From the NCBI GenBank assembly GCA_932294295.1, contig OW028580.1, forward strand, positions 37,331,336 through 37,395,335: DNA of 64,000 nt. The letters are read 5' to 3'. Shown one piece after another: positions 11,620 to 22,300 of this stretch. Position numbers and translations under genes: made by a program. Within the stretch, counting starts at the first letter, position 1. Each line of letters opens with the position of its first letter. Source of the stretch: Alitta virens. Its lineage: Eukaryota > Annelida > Polychaeta > Phyllodocida > Nereididae. The notes under the pieces were generated by a model. That model worked only from the letters and a program-made list of their open reading frames with translations, had not been told where the DNA came from and made no database searches.

Positions 11620-12932
11620 GGTCGATCAGTTATCCCAAGCAGTGGAAAAAATTAAAGAGACACATTTCATCGGAAAAGCAACAACTATGTAATGCACCAG
11701 ACAATTTGTTACATTTTTCAAAATCTCTCATAAATATATTGTATTTTAGGACTGAAGCAACTCCTACATTTCCCCTAAAAGGAATAACCTTGGAGAAGGT
11801 GAGGGAAAGGCAAAGAGTTGTTGTGCATTGGAAACAAGGGTCGTTCTTCGGAATAGGAGGTGACAAATCGCAGGCCTTCATCATTTGCCAATACAAGATT
11901 CCAGGTGGACCGAATATTCCAGTCTATATCAACGACAGATGGAGCAAACCTTCGAGGCTTGTGGTTAGTCCTCATTTTCCAAAACAAATAAAATTTGCTT
12001 GGTTTCCAAAGCAAAGTGGATCTGTATTCACCTTGGGGTATCATGACTACTTTGACAATATCATTAAAATTGAATCCCTAAACCATAATTCAATAACTAA
12101 ACATCATTTATTAATCAAAATGTGAAGAACCGCCAATATAATTATGAACTCAGATCTAGATTGTTGTATATTGTTGTAAATGTGACCGATCTGGTGGGTT
12201 GCTAATATAGCGCGTTTTAACCCAAAACCTCAACAAAAAAAAAACCTTTATATAAATGTATGTTGCTTTATAAAAAATCTGACCATATTTGGGACACCTT
12301 AAATTTGTCATACCATTTGACCTTGGGGTGGCATGCATCTTATTCTTGTAAGGTCAATTTCAAGGTTAAATATAAAAAATTGGTAATATCAACAAGTGTT
12401 TGATGATATCTTCTACATTGATGAAATCAATATGACAAAATCTTACTGCTCGGTTATCAACTCTTGCTTATTTACACTTATCCTTATGAATCCTAGGGGT
12501 AATTACCCTAAATCCAGGGGTTTGTGCAAAGCAGTCATTTTATGTTGTACAACTGCTTTGGATGTGTTTGGGCCAAAGGGCTCTAGAAGTCACAAATGGT
12601 GTCCTAGTTGCAATACACATGCAGTGCGCATCATGCCATGCCTGACTGGATTCATGTGTACTGCTGAGCATGGCAATATAGAATGTTAATTTCAAATTCA
12701 TCCACTTATTATTTTTTCTGCTGTGCAGGTTGACAGAAAACTACGCTATGGAATGAACAGAGGAATTTTGTTCTTAGTCCTGGATGATATGAAACACAAA
12801 CCTTATCAACACCGTTTCATACAGAATCTCATGCAGATGGGTCTGTATGCAGGCAATGCTCGGTTGAGAGCTATGACAAGTGGTCTTGTCGATCTCTCCT
12901 GGGTTGTCGAAGATCATCTCAGAAGAATATAA
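11620..12932 (+). CDS. TRPM gene 3' end: short A4 exon and unknown C-terminal domain
   Basis: A4 (11620-11688) encodes VDQLSQAVEKIKETHFIGKA and splices early (ACTAT|GTAATG). It joins in phase to 11750-11963 (TEATPTFPLKGITLEKV, KVRERQRVVVHW, IICQYKIPGGPNIPVYIND). From a GTG|GTTAGT donor that exon joins in phase 0 to 12729-12932, which encodes VDRKLRYGMNRGILFLVLDD and ends WVVEDHLRRI before TAA. The final domain is about 140 residues. I do not recognise it: it is not obviously the NUDT9-H domain of TRPM2 or the alpha-kinase of TRPM6/7. Without the second splice, the frame of the 11750 exon runs on to a stop at 12123-12125. Linkage to the channel rests on phase, strand and the A4 exon. Confidence 0.6.
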
Positions 12933-13021
12933 TATAACACAAAGGCCCAATAGTATGGGTAGTAGCCGAAGATAGATAGTTTGGGGTCTCAAGCCACCAC
13001 TTGGGTCCAAGTTGATGACAA

Positions 13022-13027
13022 AATAAA
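13022..13027 (+). terminator. Poly(A) signal of the TRPM gene
   Basis: AATAAA about 90 nt downstream of the stop at 12930-12932, in sensible position for the 3' end of the transcript. Confidence 0.6.
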
Positions 13028-14079
13028 ACCTTACGGCCTAATTGCTGTAAGTTTTACAATGTGAAACACCACAATATCACCCTCTGAATGTACAGTTTAT
13101 CTTTGACTATATCCTTTTATAAGTTCAATTCTTATTTGTTTAATTCCTTACTGCTAGATTGTATATACTTGTTGTATCAAGTACGTGCATTGCCATGGAA
13201 TATTTTCAGTATTTGTATGTAAGTTTCCTCTGTAAACTGGAGTAAAACATAATTCATTATGATCATTAAAACAGATTTATTTGGCTTAAATTGTCAATTT
13301 CCTTGTAGTGAAATAAAATTTCAAACTTTAAATGGTGTATGTTGTTGATACAACAAATGTTCCAAAAGCTCCTCAGAAAAATGGCTTTTTTTGTTCCTGA
13401 ATCACTCAAAGTTAACTGAGCAAAAAGAAACATTACATGTTTAGTAGAGCGCTATTTTAAGCCCTTCGGGGTAATTGCAAAACACATAATCACATTGTTG
13501 ACGAATCTTTATTTGATCGATCAGTAGAAAGTAATAATGAAAAATAGGGTGAAAGTCCTGGTAGTCAAACTGTGAACAATCAAGACAGAAAAGCACAAGG
13601 GCCCAAATTGTCACAGATCATAGTCCTCAGTGCCAAAAGTATTCCCCCAGTACCCTAACATAAACTCAGTCCCTTCAGACACGACCTGGACTGTTTGATG
13701 AAGTCCCAGAAAACCATGCTTCCACTCTTGTGTTTGCATGAGCTGTTGTCAATTGACCGACCAAAGTCCCTGACAAACACACATCTCAATCCAGGAATGC
13801 CATGTGGTGTTGAGATCAGGAGGATAGTATATCCTCAGCATTATTTGTATCACCACTATCACCTGCATCTGGAGGAAGTTGCCTGTTCTGCAGTGATTGG
13901 CTGACCCCCTCTGCAAGGACTTGTTATACAATTCTGAGACATCTTCCAACACATGGGACACAAAGTCATCCATATAGTGATGACTGTCGGTTACTGGAGC
14001 TCTGCAGTGTCCCGCATGTACCTCAAGACATGCTGCTTGTCTTGACTAAACATCAACTTTGGTCTTTTCTACCTCAAAT
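13028..14079. other. Intergenic DNA, no gene recognised
   Basis: AT-rich DNA downstream of the TRPM gene. Short open frames around 13.7-14.0 kb on both strands do not resemble a protein I know. Confidence 0.5.
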
Positions 14080-14645
14080 GTTCATTCATAATTTCAGACC
14101 TTCCAAGCAAAATGCAAAAGCAACCTCATGCTGCCTCATACCAGACTGAAGCATCCTGTTTGCCTTTGACCACTTGGAAGATTTGAGGCAGTGCATCACA
14201 ATTTTTTCCCAGTGTATTCTTTTAAAGAAGTCTTCAGAGGACAATATTCCTCATGCAAACATAACATATATATGTCAGACAAAAAAGGTTGAGTATTGCA
14301 TGTGTTTTTATTATTCACAAAAGATTTATACGAGGTACATTAATTTCAATTTTCCGCAATTACAGATAGTTAACAAAATTAAATTGTCTGAATAGGACCT
14401 ATATCATTTGACAATTAAGGATTATGGCTGAAGCTGCTGAACAGAACCAAGATGTAGTATATGTAGCTTTTTATTCTCTGTCTAGATTCATTTCAGTATC
14501 TCCATTGCATTCCTTAAAATACCAATCAAAAAAGATATTATTTTAATGCATCTAAACATGCTACTGACAAACAGGTGTTTATAAATTAAACCAATGAGTT
14601 AATCTTCAGGAATTAGTTTAACATTAGAAAATGTCATGACAGTAT
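14080..14645. repeat. Dispersed repeat, copy 1 (second copy at 35030-36000)
   Basis: Long stretches are shared in the same orientation with 35.0-36.0 kb: ccaagcaaaatgc, catgctgcctcataccagac, acagaaccaagatgt, gattcatttcagtatctc, attccttaaaataccaatca and atgacag. The order is conserved with different internal spacing, so these are two indel-ridden copies of one element. Confidence 0.8.
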
Positions 14646-15229
14646 TTCACTGAGGTACTGCCAAATACAACACACTGAAAAGTTAAAAAAAAAACACCAA
14701 GTACAGGATTATACTAAAGATAATATCACCTGCACCCTCAGTATAACATGTTACTGCAATCAGATACAAATTACTTGACCTGCACAGTTACTTACATATA
14801 CACTGACTGCACTGAGTCCAAGCAACCCACCACAACTTACCAAGTGACGTATGCAATTGTGGGCTATAAGCAGTGAACTAGTGGGTGTGGAGGGGGCCAC
14901 TTTATCAAAATATATAAAACTTGCTGAAAAACCATCTGGTCCCCACTAAATCTTTAAGACCCTCCCTGAGATCAACAATTATTTGGGCAAGCAAAAAAAC
15001 AAGGCATTGGCCAGCGTTTCTTATAACAGCATGACATGACATCAACACTTACATAAATCTCATGGAAATGTAGTCAGTTTGATTGAATGCTCTATAAAAA
15101 GCAGAACATTTAGCCCGAATCACACTCCTGATCCAACAGCATCTCCCTTGAAACATCTAAACTGTGAAATCGCTGAAACAGCTGCCAACAATCACAATAG
15201 CTTAAATTTTGTAAAGATAAGTTTCAACG
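14646..15229. other. Intergenic DNA, nothing recognised
   Basis: No coding, RNA or repeat signature that I can support. Confidence 0.5.
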
Positions 15230-16710
15230 CTGAAAAAGATAATGAAAAGTTAGGAATTTTTATTATTATGGAATGTCAGGGGATTAGGTGATAAGGTTAA
15301 AGATCCAGATACTCAAACTTTTCTGTTGAGTAATGATATAATACTGCTTTCTGAAACTCAAAATGAACAATGTTCTAAACAGATGTACAATTTCATAACA
15401 GGTTTTAATTATAGTAACTTCCCAAATACAAACATAAGAATGCACCAAAAGCTTCAGGGGGGATAGGTGTCTATTATAGAAGAAGTAATGTAAGTCCTGG
15501 AGTTGAGGTTTTTCCTACAAATTAAAGTATAGTTTGGGTGTAATTGAAGTCATCCTATTTCCAATGTAGCATATATTTATATTGCATGTGTGTATTTCTA
15601 ACCAGCAGATTCAACTTATATTCATAACACAAATAGAACAGATTACTTTAACATTCTCTCAGAGGAAACAGTAGGCAAATCTAATGAGCAGGTATACATC
15701 TGTGGGGACTTCAATGCCAGGACTGGTCAACAAATGATAATATAGAATCTATGCATGGTGAAGAAGGAGACTTAATAACCCAGATAATGAATCACAGCAG
15801 TTTTAAAATAATAGGGAGGATTGATTTAGTAGAGACAGAATGGTAAACAATATGGAAAGGACCTTATTAATAAATGGATGGCTGGGTGACACTTAGAATA
15901 CGATATATTATACTTATTATAGAAGTAATGGTGGAGCAAGTATTGTAGATTATCTTATCTGTAAGCTATGAGATAAAGAAATGGTAAATAACTTATACAT
16001 ACACCTAAGTGGGCAGAATCAGACCGTAAGGCTCTAAAGTTTGTATTAAAAGTCCCAGTAAAACTAGGAAGAACTAATTTTGAAACATTAAAAGAACAAA
16101 ATTCTGATAGGGAAGCTAGTAAGATATAAATGGGATTAAACTGAGGCTGATCGATATAAGGTTACTGTCAAAAATAAGACAAGTGACAAACTTAGCGAGG
16201 CTCTCCACTCATACATAATGTCTTCTGTAACAGCTACTTTTAAACACATAGGGCAGTCTAAAGCCAAATTCCCTTGGCATATGTGGTTTAACAAAGAATG
16301 TAAAGAGAAAAAATGAATTGCATGCACAAAGTATAGAGAAAAATAAAAAGATTACCATAGGGTCATACAAAAAGCTGAACAGCAACATAATAACCTAGTT
16401 AAAGAGAAACTAGAAAACTTTAATTCCAAAAATCAAAGACACAGATAGTACCACCAAATAAAGAGTATTTTGATATTGAAGATCTTACAGGGAATTGAAT
16501 AACTAGTCACAGAATATAAACATGCAAGCAATCAATGTGACTTAAGTGATGAGAGATGTAACAGTGTAAATACATTAGATGAAGTTAGATATCACGTTAA
16601 CCGATTTATAAGAACAGAAAAGCTGCTGGAAATTATGGCCCGGTTAGTGAATTCTGAAAAATGCCCCCAGATGACATAATAGCTATGTATACAGAGTTCA
16701 CGGTAAGCAC
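15230..16710 (+). mobile_element. Decayed LINE fragment (endonuclease to start of reverse transcriptase)
   Basis: Translated pieces in several frames follow the order of a non-LTR retrotransposon ORF2. The N-terminal endonuclease block reads DKVKDPDTQTFLLSNDIILL then SET. Next come YICGDFNARTG (15690-15725, the GDFN motif of APE endonucleases) and FPWHMWFNKECKEKK. At 16620-16700 a KAAGNYGPVSEF/DDIIAMY stretch matches the start of the RT domain (consensus KAAGxDGIxxEFFK). Many stops and frameshifts interrupt it and the catalytic RT motifs are absent. A dead 5'-and-middle fragment, truncated at about 16.7 kb by a GC-rich insertion. Confidence 0.8.
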
Positions 16711-16870
16711 AAATAGCCGAAGGACCACTTGTGTGGGAAAGCTGCCAGTCCTTGAGCAAACCGGTCGGTCCATACTACCTGCCAATCAGACCTGCCGGTC
16801 CCCAGGACCGGAAACTCATCAAACCTGTCTTGTAGCTGCTGGTCTGAACCGATGGACCGGCCCTTATTTC
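16711..16870. repeat. Short GC-rich insertion with inverted ACCGG motifs
   Basis: A compact block rich in accgg and ccggt. Its flanks are roughly inverted (ACCGGTCGGTCCAT near the left, ATGGACCGGCCC at the right). It interrupts the LINE fragment just after its IIAMY block. Possibly a small MITE; no duplicated target site was found. Confidence 0.4.
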
Positions 16871-16979
16871 GAACACTGAATGTATATAACACTAAACATA
16901 ATTGGAATACAGTAAATGGCCAGATCAATGGGCAGTAGGCTTAATAAAAAATAATTTAACGAAAAGTAAGTTACGCCAG

Positions 16980-17845
16980 TACAGATCCGTCAAATCGTTT
17001 ACAAGAGGAATGTTACATTTGACCCCATTAATGGTTGTAAAGACTAGTTTTTTGTATGCTAAATGTTACACAACATTTAATATTTCTTTTATATTGGTGC
17101 ATTTTCAACCGGACACTCCAAAAAATTACCGTTTCAGTTATGGTAAAAAAAGTCATTTTTAAATTTTATTTATTTATCACATCTTAGACGTGCTCGGAAA
17201 ATTTTAAGTAATATGCGATGGCAAAGCAAGCTACCCGGCAACTACCCGAATCTAAGGCCTAATTACACCCACTTAATGGGTGCACAGATCAATTCTATAT
17301 ATTGCAAAAGTTAGGTACAAAAGTTAAATTTAGTTTTTTACAAGTTCTTTCCCAACCGGTCAACCTATGAAATTACAATCGCAGCTACGGCAAAAAAAGG
17401 TTGTTTTCAGGTTTTTTTGATATTTCAGAGCTGTAGCTATTCGGAAAATTATGAAAAAAAATTATAATATGTAGACCTCTTCCGAATGTATCTTCATTTC
17501 AAAAACGGTAAAGATCAGTCCAACCTTTTATGAGAGGAATGTAAAAAAAAGGCCAGCCAAATTTCAGCTACCGGGTACTTATGAATTTTACCCCTTTATT
17601 GGTTGTAAAGACTAGTTTTGTGTATGCTAAAAGTTAGACACATAATTTAATTTTTGTTTTATACAGCAGCGTTCTCAACTGGACACTTCAAAAGTTACCG
17701 TTTCAGTTACGTCATATTTTTAATTTTTTTTGATTTATCACATCTTAGGCATGCTCGAAAAATTCTAGCTTGTAGACATTTGCCCAAGTATCTTTTGGCC
17801 GAAAAACAGAAAACGGAAAAATTACGTTCAACCGTTTTCGAGTAA
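16980..17845. repeat. Degenerate tandem repeat of about 250-320 bp units
   Basis: Three related segments near 17020-17210, 17330-17460 and 17585-17780 share ggttgtaaagactagtttt (first and third), a caaccgg/caactgg block, attac or ttacc followed by tcagttacg-like sequence, and cacatcttag with atgctcggaaaatt-like ends. Divergence is considerable. No coding potential. Confidence 0.65.
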
Positions 17846-18025
17846 TATACATGTTCGGGTAGTTGCCAGGTAGCTGTCAGGTAGCTGGGTTCTGGTAGCT
17901 AACTTTATCTTCGGGTATAGTAGCTGCCAGGTAGCTGTCGGGTAGCTGGGTTCTGGTAGCTAACTTTATCTTCGGGTATAGTAGCTGCCAGGTAGCTGTC
18001 GGGCAGCTAGGTTCGGGTAGCCAAC
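17846..18025. repeat. 61-bp minisatellite built on GTAGCTG
   Basis: About 2.8 copies of a 61-bp unit that itself contains repeats of gtagctg (gtagctgccag, gtagctgtcgg, gtagctgggttctg). The array ends in ttcgggtagccaacttcac. A related block, ending ttcggggagccaacttcacc, occurs at 57205-57290. Confidence 0.85.
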
Positions 18026-18569
18026 TTCACTGACCTAAGCGGATGTCTCATGCAGGGAAAGATTTGTGCTACCGACACTATAGAACAGGCCACTCTGATT
18101 AAAAAAGGTGATGTTCATGGTGATAATACAAGTAGGTCTGTCTAAATCTACTTAATATGCTGTAATTATATGAAGAAAAATTAGATTTATCATTTTCTTC
18201 TTATCAAAAACCAAGATATCATATCTCCCAACTCCAGCAAAAATACTCGTTTTCATAATATTTCATATTGTTGACTACAGCACATCTTCATATGATGTGT
18301 GTGTTCAATGTGTTTAGAACTGAACATTAACTGCGCACAAAATGAAAATAAGGGGGAGATGTTGCCTTCTCTGAATTCTTATGGGTCATTATTAAGTTTC
18401 TCCATATTTTGTGTATTTAAAGTAATTGGGTTGTAGAATAAATGGAATAAAATTATTTTTAGTAATTAAAATATAATTAAGGTAAAATATAGAAGCTGAT
18501 GTTGTCTGGGTTAAAATTCCATGCTATAAATGTTTGTCTATCTTCGGTTATTTCTCTATCTTAGGTTTA

Positions 18570-18800
18570 ATATTCATTATTCTGACTGTCCTCTCTAATC
18601 ATTCATTTTCTGTCTGTATGTCTGTCTTGCATTACTACACAATACCCAAATGGTGTCTGTCCATCTGTCAAGTATGATTATTCATTTCTGTTATGTTGTC
18701 TGACTCTCTGTCTGTCTGTCGGTGTTGCATTTATCTCTCTGTCTGTCAGTCATTTCTATATGTAGTTCTCTGTATCTAAACTTCTCAAAAGTTGATATAA
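18570..18800. repeat. Imperfect CTGT-rich simple repeat
   Basis: Dispersed tctgtctgtctgtc and related tetranucleotide runs. Low complexity, upstream of the TCAF-like gene. Confidence 0.7.
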
Positions 18801-19382
18801 TCTGTCTGTCAAATTTAATCACGTGATACAAAGATTACATGATAAGCGTAAGTATAAAATTTAAAAAGTTGCCCTGGATGCAGCACAGTATCTGAAAAGA
18901 CGGCAAAGCATATATAGGCACCTTCGTTTGAAAAGGTAACTGTATAATTTTATAATTTGGTTTATTTTAACTTGGTTACAACAATAGAATCAAAGAGTCA
19001 TCAAAACTATCCCGCCTGGGTCCTTGACCTTATGGGCTTCAGTAAATAAACGGAGTATTCGTAATATATATATGGCATAGTTCTGTTTCAAACCAGAAAT
19101 GTCTCCTTCTTAAATGCCATTTAGAATACAGCCAGATTTAAATGCAAAATGGCGTTTATCTAAGTCCTCTTAGAATTTCAAAACATGTCAATGCCCAAGA
19201 AAACATTCACAAAATATAATATTTGCCAATTTTGGCAAAGTTTGACCCATGGGAACAGAGAAAAAGGAAGAAATCAAAAGTGGCTGGAATTAGGCCCAGG
19301 CTGGAATTAGGTCCATCCAACCTAGCACTTTATCATAATACTTTGTCTTCACCATATCATCACACATCTTTTTTTTGCCCAG

Positions 19383-22300
19383 TAATTTCTGTACCAGTGG
19401 AACAAACCAAAGCTCAATGGCGCAAAGACATCTTAGCAGGACTGAAAAGTGTCCCAGTGAAGCTAATGGGCACCCCTGGAATTATGGCGGTGGACGGGAA
19501 ATATGCTGAGCCAATCTTGGGTTCTGATGGTGGTGATTTCCTGGCTACTGCGGAGATGGGATTTGGCAGAATTGTTGTGTTTTGCCATGACAATTACACA
19601 AAATGTAAGTGTTTACATTATATACTGTTTTGGGAATCCACATCATTGTAGTGAACACATTCGCCTCAGACATGTAGGTCCTATTTATGTGGGGTTTTAA
19701 CTTGACTTAGACTGGGAGACTGGGAATCGAACCCAGGACTATTAATGAGATTGACCTATAGCCTTGTCGCCATATGCCAACAAAGTCTCGGTCAAGTTAG
19801 ATCTATAGAAGTCATTTGTCTATGGAAATGTTGCAGCTGAGCTTTTATAGAATTCTCCTAGAATTAATAAAGTTCCTACAGTCAACCTGCCTAGTGAAGA
19901 AATTTATTTCTGAGATATGAGACTTATATCAAATGGGTTCACAACATTGTCTCCAAAAGAATGCTTACAACAGCATCAAAATCCGTCATATTAATTTTCA
20001 AACAGGCTTTTATGGCTTATATTACATGTCTACCCCACTTTTAAAACATATCATTATCTCAGGACCATGTCACTTGTTCCGGAGCATCAAAGAAGCTTCA
20101 CAATCATGTCTCATACTGTTTATCAGACTATTTACAGACTGATTTGATTTGCCAGTGCTCTTTTCCTGAAGGGTTAATCAAAGGTCAATCAGGTCACAGG
20201 TGCAGAGTTTCAACCTTCAATATGACAACCCCGCTTATCCAATAGATTTTTTATGGGATTTAAGTCATTGGAGAGTGCTGGACTCTCAGTCTGATGCATT
20301 CCAGCCTCCCGCAGATGCACAGTGGGGATGCAAACTTAATGAGTTTTGAATTTTCATCCATAAAGATGAATTCAGGCTTGTGTTGCTCAAACAGAGGTTT
20401 GATTCTAGATCAATATGTTGTTGAGGTAGTACAGGCTTTTCCCTGCACTATTTAAAAGACTTGGTTCCATTTAGTAGCGATCTGACACACCACTCTTCAA
20501 ATGCAAATGGTCTCAACACCTTCAGATGATGACCATGGCAGGTTGTTTATAATGTAGCCATTTTTGATACAAGCAGTTCTGAATAGTCTCACATGGCACT
20601 TGAGTCCCTCTCACCTCCCTCAAATGTGGCTGCAGTGGAATAACCTTGTTTATCCTGTTTTGCTAAGCATTGTTCACTTAAGCATAGGCTGCGCTGCAGA
20701 AAAACCCTCAGCGAATCCCTCATAGCACACAGACAACATTAAAAAATTTAGCGTCCATCCTACAGGCAGGATGGTAGGCAGAATTTTCGTTTCCAGCACT
20801 TACCCTAACAAAATCTAGTGGTGCCTTTTGATATTTACAGTAATACTTCATATATTAGTTGCAGGTAACAGATACTAGCTACCCACAACTGTCTGCAAAT
20901 ACTTGCACCATCTATAGTATTAGTAATTATAAAAAGGAACCTTTGCTTGTTAGTCATACTATGAAAAAAAAAAGAATATATATATGTATATATTACTATA
21001 TATATCAAACTTTCCTGCTATTAAGTTGCGCTTTTTTTTTATAGTTTTTGCAGCCAGAATTTTCAGCAAAATGTGACATGTTTTGAAAATCTAATAGAAT
21101 AATTCAGATCCAAATTTAAAATATAATCATGTTTCATTTTTTTCACATTAACATACATAATTGACAGGTTCAGTGAGTGTTGCATTTTTGAACTGCATAT
21201 CTGCTGTTTAAAACAGTTTGAGAAATAATTTCATTTCAACATTGGCCTAATTACTTGAAATTAATTACAGTGTAAAGTTTTAAATGCAATCAGCTATCAG
21301 AAACATAAAGAGCAGTTGACAAATCCAATTTGTGTATTTAAACTGTTTCACTTTAGAATTAAGAGTGAGTGTGTGTGGCCAGTTTCATTCATTTTGTAGG
21401 TCAGAGTGTGGGGGTGTCACTCAACTGGCCAATCATAGCCAGATGCCTGCAATGGAATGACCACTGCCACACTGACATACAACAGCAGCATCACAAGCAC
21501 AAATTCATGATGGATTTTTGTTAACAGCTAAAGCACCATAGTTACCAGTCAAATCACATTAGTTTTCATAGGAATGAAATAATGTAAGTAGATATTAAGC
21601 TTTTGTTCAGTTGCTAGGCATTTTACATGATGGGCCTCCAACAGATATTTGTTGAAAACATTCACAAGCTTTCACCCCTAAGACCAAAATGAACTATTCC
21701 AATTTCTGGAAAATCAGACTTACATGGATGAGTCCATTGATGAGTCCATTGAACGTTTATAAAAATACTTATTGAAGGTGTTATTTTGCCAACTTGTCAA
21801 TCAAGTTATTATATTTACTGCAACTTTATATAAGTGAAATTTCAGCGAATGTTAATTAGATATTTATTGTAATAGTTCTAATATAGCCTTCTAAATTGCA
21901 TGAATTCATTTTAATGTATAAGAATACCAATAACACACTCAGATGCGCTCAAAAGCTATTTCGCATACTGACTGCAGTGCTACAGGTGTCATAAACAGGA
22001 ACTTATCTTTCTGACAGGAGGCTGACCTTCCCAACTTAAATTGGATATTATATTTATTTCCCAAACTGTTTTAAACAGCAGATATGCAGTTCAAACATGC
22101 TTCACTCACCAAACTTGAAGTTATACATGTAAATGTGTGGAGAAATGAAACATGAAGATATTTATATAATGTGGATCTAAAATATACCTATAGATTTCCA
22201 AAAATGTAATTTTCTGCATATATAGTAAAAATATTTAGGCACTGGGGGATCAAAGGGGGGGGGGGAGCGGACATCGGAGCCATCCCCTAAATCCATTATC

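Noticed and set aside
11487..12125. Single 212-codon open frame
   Set aside because: It is a mosaic: its first part crosses the (ATCT)n tract and intron, and only 11620-11688 (in another frame) and 11750 onward have splice-consistent coding content.
12396..12689. 97-codon frame between the last two TRPM exons
   Set aside because: No homology I recognise, in an intron flanked by phase-matching exons.
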